In this document: positions 20,061 to 31,284 of the stretch, piece by piece | How positions within the stretch are numbered: position 1 is the stretch's first letter | Layout: each line of letters opens with the position of its first letter | Assembly: GCA_022376465.1 (NCBI GenBank) | Contig: JACDTU010000017.1 | Location: 1-64,000 of the forward strand | DNA from: Cubamyces lactineus | Taxonomy: Eukaryota > Basidiomycota > Agaricomycetes > Polyporales > Polyporaceae | Length of the DNA stretch: 64,000 bases | Reading direction: 5' to 3' | Notes under the pieces: model-generated | Database searches by the model: none | Told to the model about the DNA's origin: nothing | What the model saw: the letters and a program-made list of their open reading frames with translations, nothing else | Position numbers and translations under genes: made by a program

Positions 20061-21243
20061 ATGGCTACTGCAGTAGTATCGTCTGGGGATAACGTGATCC
20101 CACCCAAGTCTCTGTATGTGATCCCTGCCGAGACTCCGGAAAAGAAAAGGTAGGTCATCTCAGACACAACCCTCCCTCGATCGCCCTTCAGAGTCCCGAC
20201 GGGTGTGGCACAGACTCGCGACTCAGTACGTCTTCAAGCGGGCGCTCTATGGCTGGAACTCCCCCATCCCGCCTGTGGTCGACGTCAGCCGTCTCTCGAA
20301 CGTCCTGGACGTCGCCGCGGGCACTTGCGCATGGACCTTCGACTTCGCCTCCCTCCCTGGCGTCAGCGAGCGCCTCGCCGAGAACGCTGACAATCGCATC
20401 CGTCTCTACGCGTGCGACATCGAGACGAGGTTCTTCCCGGAGCAAGCCCTGATAGACCGGTTGGGTATCACGACCTTCCAGCAGGATGCGACTGCGCCTT
20501 TCCCCGAGGACCTGCGCGGGAAGTTCGACCTTGTGCACGTCAGCTTCCTCTTCTTGTGTTTGACGAAGGAGGGGTGGCAGAAGGCGCTTCGTCACTTTTA
20601 CGACGTCCTGAGTATGCGCTTCCGTCTATGTATGAGCGTTCATGGGCACGGTCTCACTACGCGCATACGATTGTAGAGCCTGGAGGCATCCTCATGCTCG
20701 ATGAGGCGGACCCAATCATGTACTCGCATCCATCCTCTCTTCCTCTGGAGGATGCATCTGGACACGATGTCGAAAGGGCCCTGACTGACACTACCTGGGT
20801 GGGCAAGGCGAACCGCATCTATACCGGCATGGCCGTCGAGAACGGCTTCTTCACAGAGTGAGCACATACCTGTAACGTCCCTCCGCCCTGCTGATCAGGA
20901 TTCTATCTCCAGCATCACGTACCGCTTCCCCGAACTACTGAGCGCGACAGGCTTCGAAGTCCAGTACGCGAAGCGTGCTATTGCGCCCGCTGGACCACAC
21001 TGTCGATTGCTTCTCTCCGAGTCTGACGTTGCGGAGTTCGGAGAGTTCACAGTGGAGAATCTTGTGTTCATCTTCAGACACCTCGCCGCAGCGCTGTTCG
21101 CCAAGGGCAAGCTCCGCAACCCAGATGGCACGTTGGTCGAAACGGAGGAGGCGAGGGACCGCATGATGGCAGACGTCGCAAAGGGCCTAAGGCAGGAAGG
21201 AGCAGTTACGATAGGGAGGAGTCTGATCGCGAAGAAAGTGTAA
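20061..21243 (+). CDS. SAM-dependent methyltransferase (class I)
   Basis: Predicted 332-aa enzyme from four exons: 20061-20149, 20214-20611, 20677-20857, 20913-21243. The first acceptor (GCACAG at 20208-20213) is the only one found that leads into the conserved frame. It contains a glycine-rich SAM site V-L-D-V-A-A-G-T (about residue 65), an acidic motif Y-A-C-D-I-E, F-D-L-V-H-V, and K-P-G-G-I-L-M-L-D. These are the ordered motifs of Rossmann-fold methyltransferases found in fungal secondary metabolism. Neighbouring P450, UbiA and adenylation genes suggest it methylates a pathway intermediate, but the substrate cannot be told. No break is seen. Confidence 0.85.
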
Positions 21244-22374
21244 AGGACACACGTCCTACAAGGACTCGTACTCATGTATCATTGTATCCATGGATTGCTG
21301 CAATGCCAGTCGCAACCTCGGGATTTGCTGCAGTTAGGAAGCTCGCCTCTGCGTCAACATGGTGAGAATCAGATGCAGTCCGGAGTATGCCATTGTTGTC
21401 GAAGTCATGGATGTCGCGTCATACCGGATGTAGGCCCCGGCATGAGAGTTCACCAATCTCCGAGCTCAACCAATACCACTGATTATGAGTGCATCCCGGG
21501 CCATCCAGCTTCTCTAGCAAACTAGCACAACATCATCATCATGATTCGGGGTATCGCCTGGAAGGGATGTGCTCACCTATGCATCCATTGTTCCGAGAAT
21601 GCAATGAATATGACGCAAGCAGCATTCGCGCCCTGGCTCCTGGGTCAGCGCTCGATGCACTGTCAGGTGAATTGTCCTAGAGCAAGTTAGAGCATCGATG
21701 CAATGTTTTCTGATCACAGATCAGACCTGTGCGAGGAAGCAGCGTCAGACTCAACGGCCAGCGCCGACGCACGTGGCATCTAGACGCTTGTGCAATCGTG
21801 AGCGCTAATACTCTCCTGTGCGACTCAACTTCATATCGTGAGGTTAGCGTTCGGCCTAGGTCTCAACCATCATGAGAATCGCCTGCTTACACCGTGGGTT
21901 GCAAGAAGAGCCTCCCGGATGCAAATATTACCTACGTGCAGAGGCCAACTTAGCCAACAACAAGTGATTGGGTAAGTAGCTTTTGCCCTCATGCATATCA
22001 CGAAGCCCGGAACAGTACTCTGATGCCCATGGGATTAGATGACACGACGCAGATCAGACCGTGGTCACACCCGCAGATCCTATTCACCGCCCAGGATAGC
22101 CTCGAGATTCATGCTTCTGGTTGACGAGGCTTCTGCATCAAAACCGCTGCCGATGGCAGATAGCAGAAGGGAATCAAACTCGCCACGTTGCTTCCAGTCG
22201 GCCCCTCGGCGATCTGGTGTGCTGAGCTCCACATCGAAAGTCCATCACACAGCAGCATGTGCGAACACATAATAGCTGCTCATGTCGCGACTCACGGCAA
22301 GGGCCAATTCACATCGAAGCTACATTAGCTTGTGAGACCGTGTCCCTCTGCTTGGCTGTCGGCCCTTTCCTGCC
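21244..22374. other. Intergenic region, methyltransferase to P450
   Basis: 1131 bp shared as the 3' flank of the methyltransferase and the promoter of the P450. No ORF with recognisable content and no repeat was seen. Confidence 0.6.
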
Positions 22375-24577
22375 ATGGCGCCCGCCGTCTTCGAATCCAC
22401 TACTCTCGTCGTTTGCGCGTGCATAGCGGTCTTCCTGGTTCTGCGTGCTTGGACACGGAGGAAGGCTAGCGCGCTTCCACTCCCTCCGGGTCCTCGCGGT
22501 CTCCCACTGCTCGGAAACCTCTTCGACATTCCGCGGAAGGCTGCGTGGAAGACGTTCGCTGAGTGGGGAAAAGCCTATGGTCAGTCTTTACCGTTTGTTC
22601 AGCTATAGGTTCTCTCCTGACGTCCTGCAGGTGATGTCGTCCACCTCAATGTCCTGGGACGGTCTATCATCTTGCTCAACTCTGCTGAGGCGACTTCCGA
22701 CTTGCTCGAGGGTCGTTTCGGCATCTACTCCGATCGTCCCTACTTCCCTCTCATGGAGATGTGAGACGTGCTTTGCCCCATTGTTGCGCGTTCGTCTCAC
22801 ATGATGCCACAGGGTCGGCCACCAGTGGAACTTCGGCTTCATGCCGTATGGCAAGCAGTGGCGGGCGCTACGTCGCCTCTTCAGCAGCAAGTACGGGACC
22901 ACGCAAGGGCTGCGGATGTTTTACGACTCCCATCGAGTGACGATGAGCAAGCTGCTCCTCAGCACCCTCCGGGATCCCGACGCTTTCACCGAGCACCTGC
23001 GGCTGTATGTACTTCTTCCCTTGAGTCACCTCTTTCGCTCATGGTGACGACCCTCGCCTAGACGGTCGGGACAACTCATCATCGACGTGACATACGGGAT
23101 CATGATCGAGTCTGTCGAAGATCCCTTGCTGAAATGCGCGGAGGCGGTCATGGACACTACTTCTGTCGCCCTCAGTCCTCCGATGTGGCTCATGAACCCC
23201 TCCGCGATCAGTAATGCGTTCTCATTCCATCTTTTTCCGCACGGGCTGACCTGACATCACAGTGCAATTCATCCCGAGATGGCTGGGTGGATCTGCGGTC
23301 TCACTGCAGCTTCAGCGATGGCGGGCGGACCTCGAGGAGCTGCGGAACGGAGCTTTCTCGATTTGCAAGGAGCGACTGGTACGTGCACGCCTCAGGAGCC
23401 TGTCATTGCAGGACGCCAGAGCTGATGTATCGCCATCACCACAGAAAAAGGGTACTGCGAGGCCGTCCTATTCTGCCAGTCTCCTGCAGGAACTTGCGCC
23501 TGCCGAGGGATCGGAAGAGGAGGGCATGATCCGGGATACGGCTGCGCTGGCCTATGGAGGTAAGTCTCTTTGGAAAATACTATCGTACACCTCTAATTTG
23601 TCTGGTTCTTCTTCAGCTGCGTTCGAGACCGTATGCGCTTTTCTCTCTGCGATACGGAACCACTCTGCTCACGTTTATCTGCCATTCGCAGACTATCATC
23701 AGCGGAGAGGTTTTCCTCCTAGCAATCACGCTGCACCCCGAGGTGCAGCTGCGTGCGCAAGAGGAGATCGATCGCGTAGTAGGGTCCCATAGGCTGCCCG
23801 ACTTCGCGGACCGAGAGCGGCTTCCCTATGTCACAGCGGTCATGAAAGAGGTCCTGCGCTGGCATCCTCCCGCGCCAACAGGTATATACTCAATCGCGAC
23901 GTATACAAGAGGATGAACAGACACTGACTACGTGGTGCATAGGTATCCCTCATCTATTGAACGAGGATGACAGCTACAAGGGCTACCATATTCCCCGAGG
24001 ATCGATTGTGATGGGCAACGTGTGGTAAGCACAACGCTTCGCACTTGTCTGAGTATGCACTTCGGAGTACTAACTAGCTCGCTGCTCCGCTCAGGGCTAT
24101 CACACACGATCCAGTAAAGTACCCGGATCCGTTCGCATTCAAGCCTGAGCGCTACCTGCGAGAAGACGGCACGTTCGACTGCGTTACGAACGACCCCAGT
24201 CGCTACGTCTTCGGCTTTGGCAGACGGTATGCCGTTACTCCATCTATCCCGACTTCCTAAGCCTGTCCCCCGAATGCTCATCCGAGGACGTCTTCCTCGC
24301 ACAGTATCTGCCCTGGCAAGGCGCTTGCGGAAGACTCCACATGGCTCACAGTCGCGCAATTCCTCGCGGTGTTCTCGGTGTCGCTCCCCGAGGGATGCCC
24401 GCCACCCAAGGTCGAATTTGTATCTGGAGCGATTTCGTAAGTCTGCGTGGTCTGTGGGAGTGTGTATGCGGGATGCTGACAATACGGCTTATCGTCTACA
24501 GTCGCCCTGTGCCTTTCAAATGTCACATCCGCCCGCGCTCCGCTGCTGCTGCCCATCTTATCGAATGCGCTGCTTGA
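22375..24577 (+). CDS. Cytochrome P450 monooxygenase, copy A
   Basis: Predicted 510-aa membrane-anchored P450. Exons: 22375-22579, 22631-22760, 22813-23004, 23062-23210, 23263-23378, 23445-23559, 23617-23630 (14 nt), 23692-23881, 23943-24024, 24095-24226, 24305-24436, 24502-24577. The N-terminal helix (about residues 6-26) is followed by the hinge P-L-P-P-G-P-R-G. Landmarks are the I-helix region A-A-F-E-T-T, the E-x-x-R of E-V-L-R, a P-E-R-Y motif and the haem loop F-G-F-G-R-R-I-C-P-G with the axial Cys. Proteins of this type are often annotated as O-methylsterigmatocystin-oxidoreductase-like in basidiomycetes. It is the paralogue of the minus-strand copy at 37389-39711, with the same intron positions. 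The substrate is unknown. Confidence 0.92.
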
Positions 24578-25866
24578 AGATGGAACGTCGGTCTTAAACA
24601 TCTCTTTGGTTGTACAACGTCTACGGTCTAAGTTAGGTGCCCTCTTTCTCGGTTTCGAGCATGTAGATATTGGGGGCTCTGCCATGTTGTACGACTTGTA
24701 ACACAACCTAACTATCTAGATACAATGCACGAGACTTCGCTCGTCCAGTCCAAGCCTGCCTTGACCAAATTAATGTCAAACTGCGCCGACAGCTCCAGTC
24801 ACCAGGATAGGTATGACTCTGTCGGCTCCCGCCATCCTGATTGAGGCGAAAGAAGGCCTCAAAGCCTGACTGACGCATTGGTGGACGTGTGGCATAGTAT
24901 CCGTTTTCTGTTACGAATTTCGTCGGGCATCCAAGTGGGGCTCCCTAGCTATTGCATCCTCAGGCGGCCCACGCGGAGGGTGCCTATGGATAGGCCGCCA
25001 GCGTAGCCCAAGAAACGTCCTTGTAGCGGTCGCGTCGCATCTGTCACCGACAATGGTACAAGGAAGACGGTCATGGAGGTAGCAGGCACCTTCGGCACTC
25101 GGGTGCGTGCAGGACTCTTCGGAGGAAGGGTCTAGAAGTGATAGAGAGCTTTCTAAAGCTTGACTTTCGGTCCGTCCGCCGTGATCGCTGCTGGCAGGGC
25201 GCACACTCACTGAGGCGCGTGGATGGAAATATGATGGCATGCCTACAATGCATGATGCGGGCTTAACCTTGATACCCGACAACGCAGGAAGCATGGAGAT
25301 TTCGCCTGTCCAAGGGCTTCTCGAAGGACCGATGCGCAGCGCGAAGATGAGAAGCTCAGTGGCAGAGCCAAGACTGAGCATCAGACAGCTGGGTAACTGG
25401 CAATTGGAAGAGAACTTCAAGGGCCGGAGTCGGTGTTTGGACGATGATGGGCATTGGAGATCCGCGGCCGAGTTCTGGTGGGCCTGACATGTCTGGACCG
25501 AGGCTTCTCTTCTCTCATCATTACGCCAGTGATGGGTTTGTCAAGATTTTGACGACTCCCCTTTACGCAATTCGTGGAATCCGACCGGAGAACAGGGAGA
25601 GGAAGCCAGGAGCTCACTCACTTCAGCCTACGGGCGATGCACACTAGAGCAATTGGCATAGAACTACGACCGACATCGATTTTCATAAGCTTATACGTAT
25701 ACATCCCAAATACAACAGTGCTTGATATAATAATAAAGGAACGACGAGATGCCCGACACGCACTAGGGCAACTGATGACTACAATATGTACAGCCTCTCA
25801 CACTCTCTGTGGCGACCCAGTCGTGTTTTGGTTTTGACACCGAAACGCCTCACCCAAAGTCGACGC
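24578..25866. other. Intergenic region
   Basis: 1289 bp between convergent genes. One 169-codon minus-strand frame (25420-24911) has no recognisable domain and is treated as chance. Nothing else was seen. Confidence 0.5.
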
Positions 25867-27598
25867 TCACGCGGGTATGACCTCCTTGGACGACGGGAAC
25901 ATGTCCTCCTGAGGAGCAGCATCGACCTTGACGGCGAACGGGACCGGCTTGTTGCCGACCGATGCGACGTTGGACGAGGACTTGCGCTGTTGCCAGAGAG
26001 TCGCCATCACCAGCGAGTTTAGTCAGCGACAGATATCAAAGGGAACGGGTCGGAAACATCACGTACCCCTGCCCAGCTGGGTGTCGCAGCGCCCGTGCTC
26101 CGCTCGTCGTCGCCGCGGCGGAAGACCTGGTGTGAGACGCGGATGCTCAGTGGATACGAGTCGGCCTCCGCCGTGCTGTTCCCGGGCGAGGCGGTGCTCC
26201 GCCGGGAGTTGAGGCTGACCATGACACTGTTCGAATACCTGTACGAGAGTGAGTCAGACATCGGAATGTCGAGACTGAGGCTGAGTGGAACGTACAGCTT
26301 GCCCCAGATGTACGCACTGTGATCGGATGTCAGCGTCGTTTGGGCCTCGAAAGAGGGGAGTAACATACGCAGGGAGGTATTGGAAGCTCGCGCCGACGGT
26401 AGTAGCGAAAAGTGCGAGTGTCAAGGCACCGCAAAGGGCGATAGCCAAGCCCGTTCCGACGGTGATGCCGATCAGACGGCCAATGATGTTGTTCGAACGC
26501 GACCACCCGCTCTGGTTCTTGGCTGTGTACAGCTGTAGAATGTTAACGTGTCAGCCATTGCCGTGGTAAGACTCAGGAGGAAGACGTACGATCCAGAGCA
26601 TGCATGCAGCGATAAGCACATCAGTGACGAAGCTGGATGACACCCAAAGCTATGAAAAGCAGACAGTTTGCATCAATGTACGAGTCAGAGGGACAGAGAT
26701 GAAGAACACTTACCTCGAAGGCCGAGTGAAGCTGGAGCAGTTTCTCGGGGGTAAGGAAGATCGCAAACTACAGAATTTGTGTCATTATCTCTATATGGCT
26801 GTTGGTTGAGGAAACTTACGATGATGGACGCGACTATCGACGTCAATGCTTGAAGGAGCGCAAGCTACAAGCATTCCAGGTCAGTCGCGTAGTGGGTGCA
26901 TGATAGTACAAAGGTTCGTACCAAGATGATCAGGATGGCCATGCCCTTAAAGCCCCAGTTCGGTGCCAACCTCCAGATACGCCAAGCGTAGAAGATCTGG
27001 GCTTCAGCAGCGACTACACAACGATCCAGACGTCAGTCGTACAGCATCACCGAAGACGCTGTCGTGACGCACTGATTCCTGCCATGATAGGCACGGAGCA
27101 AGCGGACCAGGGGAAGGTAAGAAGGCCCGCCGGGTTGTCCCAAAGAGTGACGCCGTAGTACCATGCTTGGTGCGTGGTCGTTGCCGTTTGGACGAGCTCG
27201 AGTATCAACAAACTGCCAACTATACATAGGGAGGAACTATTGAGTGTGCATGTCTTGCAACGAGCGGGCTATCACTCACCAATCAGGCGGTACTTCAGCT
27301 GGTCCGTCCGGAAGTGTTGAGTGTAGTAGTCTAGGGTACGTTCAACCTGGAGTTTGTGCTAGGAGAATGAGACCACACTCACATATCTGGACGAAGAGCG
27401 CGCCGAGGGCCAACCAGTTCAACGAATTGGCGACGAACTGCGTGGTAGTCGAAGAGCGGTCAGCGGGGGACTTATGTCTATCCACGCAGAACTCACCAAA
27501 GGAGCGATCCTATCGCAAGCACATAAGTTCGCATCGAACGCAGAGCAAGTATTGCATGATACTCACATCGGCATGAAGTCAATAGCAGGCGCCTCCAT
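25867..27598 (-). CDS. Seven-helix membrane protein, DUF6534 family
   Basis: A minus-strand gene with about 13 small exons, from ATG 27598 to TGA 25867-25869. Exon 1 is 27598-27567, exon 2 only 13 nt (27509-27497). Joined exons give seven hydrophobic helices: an A-P-L-F-V-A-N-S-L start, L-G-A-L-F-V-Q-I-Y-Y-Y, a helix ending V-Q-T-A-T-T-T, F-P-W-S-A-C, A-E-A-Q-I-F-Y-A-W-R-I-W, and later W-V-S-S-S-F-V-T-D-V-L-I-A. Then comes G-K-L-Y-S-N-S-V-M-V-S-L-N-S-R and a hydrophilic tail. This order is typical of the basidiomycete-expanded DUF6534 proteins, whose function is unknown. A pathway link is not supported by the sequence; it simply lies between the P450 and UbiA genes. Confidence 0.85.
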
Positions 27599-30086
27599 GT
27601 TGTCCAGATACTGTAAGACACTGCGAAATGGAAAAGGGAAGAGTCTTAGAGAGGCAGCGCGAGCCTGCTTGGCGTCTCTCTGCAAGGAGGTGGGCGACCG
27701 CGAGTTATACGATCAAGCTGTCGACCCGGACTCCGACGCACGAGCCCATTATCAGTAACGGAGCTTTGCGCGAACAACGCCGACGTCAATCAGACACCAG
27801 GTCGCCCATCAGCTAAGTGGAGATTCTCGTCCACGGTATTCTGCGGGTCCGTTTCCGGGAGAAGCATTGAGAATCAGGACATCGCAAAAGTCATGATGGG
27901 AGACACAAAGGCGCGGAGCTCATCGTACCTGTTCTGAGACGCGCGACCAGAGGGCTGGTTGAGGCATGAGGGCCCTTCGGGCAGCATTGCCATCAGCATT
28001 GCCCCGCACACATGGATGCATACTTGGGCATGCATCTGGCCCAGCTGCGATATCCATCACTGATCTTGGTTGCGCGTGACTCTGTATCAGCAGCCACTCA
28101 TGTGCGAGGGTTCGTAGGACCGCCGACGCTCGGCTCGGCGTTACAAGCCCTCTATGAGCAATACGCACTGAAATGGCGGATATGTATGGTACTCCATGCT
28201 CTGGACCATGGTCGGAGTTCATCATATCATTCATTACCAGATGCGCAGTTTTGTGAAGTTGCATGGTACTACTCACTGGAGGATGATGTCTTCAGGCATG
28301 CAGCTCGTCGTGTTGCGTATCCCGGTTCTGATGCAACAGGACTTGAGACGCCCCAGTAAGCATTCTGCACGCTTAGCCTTGCCCCGCGCGAAGCTACTCA
28401 GCGGGCTTCTCATGGTCGTGGGGATATGGAAGGACATCGGACTTTCGGTCATTCCCCTTGCACTGACGAACGTGATACAGACTGATGAGATTCCCACTCG
28501 GCGAAAGATTTGTGAGGCACACCTGTTACTCCAAAAAGACATTGGTATGACGATAGCGGCTGATGAATGAAGCCCGGCCTGCACGACACATGGCAATGAC
28601 TCTGCCAACAAGTGACCGTACGCCTCAGCCATTTTGTCTGAGACACGACCCGCTCGAAGTCGATTTTGATGATCTGGCAGAGAAGCTGTTCGCCCACCGC
28701 GCTAGTGTGAGGTGCGGGAGATGCGAGTGCAAATCCCTTTTCCACGGTCATGAACATGATTTGCATTCTGCTGAGGGAGGTCAGACCTGGTCAGACCGTC
28801 AAAGTCTGAGAAGATGGAGGTAGCGGATCATAAGCACGTTGATGAACACGGCCGCCGGTTGAATCTCCAAATCGGGACGTATCTCACCGCCGGTAGTGGC
28901 AGTGCCAGGATCGAGCCAAATAAACGCAAGCAAACGAAGGGGCCTGATTCGCCTGAATTGCTCCCGAGGCTTCCGCGTCGTCCACGCTCTTACGTGCACA
29001 ACCATTCGTACATTTGTATTCTTGAACCCCTCGCCTATGGATCCACGTCTTGCCGCAATCGACACATGCTGCAGAACGCACACATTGCATATTGCGACAT
29101 ATGCATAAGCTAGGATATTGAGAACTGTACAAGTCTGCAGGCACTTTGGTCGTTCTATCAGATCTTTGATGCATGGAGGCTCCTCCCCCATGTGCCCGAA
29201 ACGGATTTCCATCTAGCGTCTACGCAAGTCCCATCTTCGGTAGCGCACTAGCAATTTTGCAGCGTGTTCGACGTCGAAGGATGGCCTTAGAACAGGTGGA
29301 TCACCTACACGGCGTAAAGGTGAGCATGATCTTGACTATACGGGTTGGATGGATCATGGCGCTCGCCGAATACATCAGCTCACACGTCTTCTAGCTCGAG
29401 CCTACATCAGTGCAGCGGAAACAAATACTTTATCCTTGCTGCTGAGTTGCGTACAGTGCAGGACGAGTATGATGATGATAGAGAACGTGTGCTTGGCACA
29501 CGTGTCTACTAGTGGCTGCCGCACTGCCTTTGACTGGCGGTATAATCCTCAAAGGATGAGTCCTTCACCCTCGGTACATCGTCTATCTCGGTCTCCTATC
29601 AGAGGTGCTGGGCTGACGTACGTCCGTTTAGCACCGGCCGCGTCGATCGAGAGCGATGCAGATTTGACCCGAGGGCGTGTAGATGCACGTCTCACCTCGG
29701 GGCGGCACCAGGACGGTACCCTTCCGAGTGCGTGCATCCGTGCGTGATCCAAGTTCCAACGCGCAGGCACCTCGAAGAACAATCCTACCGAAAGTCGTGT
29801 TCGGTCGGAAACTGGTCCCGTCGGAACGCCCATGTGTGAACCCCCATCGAAAGGCGGTAGCTGATCACGGCCCTTCGGTGCTGCGAGATGGGACCGCGGC
29901 TCCCTTCGCATCCCTAGCTGCAGCATGTACCGGTCGGTCATGCCATCCATCACTTATCATCTGCGTGCGCACAGGTTGTATCATGTATCAATGACATAGA
30001 CAAGATCAGGGAGGCGTGCCGGACAACTTAAGTTCGCAAGTTTCTTGAAGGACATCCGCACCAGGTGCAGGAACATACCCGTAGAC
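27599..30086. other. Intergenic region
   Basis: 2488 bp without a supported gene. All open frames are short, overlapping and domain-free. It contains the promoters of the divergent DUF6534 and UbiA genes. Confidence 0.5.
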
Positions 30087-31284
30087 ATGACCTCCTCCAT
30101 CTCTCTGACCAGACGTCTCGCAAACGTCGCGGGCCTTCTGCGCGGTTTCCCCTACTTCTTGCACACTCTGTTCTTGTTCACCAAGTCCGACTTCAAGACT
30201 ACCATCTTCCCTACTGTGAGCATCCTGATCCCTAGTGGCTGATGTCACCACCCACTAACATCGTTACTCCCTAGTCATTCTTGGGCATCGCTTCCGCACC
30301 CGTTGCCAGCATTTACCGCGTACCTCATGTCTTCTTCTGGACTTGGCTTCACACGCTCCAGTTCTGCCTCTCGAACCAGACGGTAGACCCAGAAGAAGAT
30401 GCGCTGAACAAGAGCGATCGGCCTTTGCCCGCCAAGCGTATCACGCTCCACCAGGCGAAGGTTCTTCGGTGGCTCATCATCCCCATATGCTGGCGGATCT
30501 CCGCGCTCTACAGCGTGGAGACATTCTACGCGAGCGTCGCCAACGTCGCGCTCACCATCCTCTACAACGAGCTCTCCGCGCACAAGGGCCATTGGATCGT
30601 CCGCAATGTCGTGAACGGACTCGGGTTCGCCTCTTTCGAGGTCGGCGCGACATTGATTGCCGGTGAGTAATGCGTTGCACTGCCTGAGGCCTGCTTAGCA
30701 CCCGGCCATCGGTTGCGACCCCGATGCTGCAATCCGCGGAGCAACAGCTAGAGCAGCGGCACTGGCACAGCGATGGTGATCAGACATGTCTCACTTACGC
30801 TTGTTTCTCGGGATCTGCAGGCTCGAATCCCCGCCGGATGGACGACATCGCGATCTGCTCCGTCCTCGCTAGCTTCGGTATCTTCGCGACGACGATCCAC
30901 ACCCAGGACTTCAAGGACGTCGAGGGCGACCGCGCCGTCGGTCGGCGCACGATCCCCATTGTCCTCGGGGAGGCGGCGAAGTACACGGTGCTCCTCCCGC
31001 TATTCCTGTGGTCCACCGGACTCTCCGTGTTCTGGGGGCTCGACTTGGTCACGGCGACGATCTTCACTGTGCTCGGTATTCACGTGGGCCTCCTTTACCT
31101 CTGGGGGAAGACGGTGCACGAGTACCAGATTGCGTTCTATTGGTACAACGTAAGTCTCTGTTGGATGGTGTGGATAGAGATGGACAAATGGCTGATGAAT
31201 GTGCTATAGCTTTGGTTGTGCTGCGCGCATATCCTCCCAGCGTACTGCCGTCTGTACAGCGCGCCTTACTACCGACGGGTCTAA
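30087..31284 (+). CDS. UbiA-type prenyltransferase or terpene cyclase, copy 1
   Basis: Predicted 306-aa integral membrane enzyme. Exons: 30087-30215, 30275-30662, 30821-31149, 31210-31284. It has both Mg-diphosphate motifs of the superfamily: N-Q-T-V-D-P-E-E-D (NxxxDxxxD), followed by N-K-S-D-R-P-L-P-A-K-R, and D-F-K-D-V-E-G-D (DxxDxxxD). Seven to eight hydrophobic segments surround them. Family members either attach a prenyl chain to an aromatic acceptor or, like fumagillin's Fma-TC, cyclise farnesyl diphosphate; motifs alone do not separate these. Length and layout match short fungal UbiA proteins. It is the paralogue of copy 2 at 43333-44432. Confidence 0.9.

Noticed and set aside
20203..20676. 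Single-exon reading of the methyltransferase starting at GTG
   Set aside because: The conserved N-terminus is in the upstream exon; splicing 20149 to 20214 and 20611 to 20677 gives the full family pattern.
24911..25420. 169-codon minus-strand ORF between P450 copy A and the DUF6534 gene
   Set aside because: No domain, no splice partners, composition like surrounding intergenic DNA.
27820..30000. Many 60-137 codon ORFs on both strands
   Set aside because: They overlap each other in several frames, have no recognisable motif and no consistent introns.
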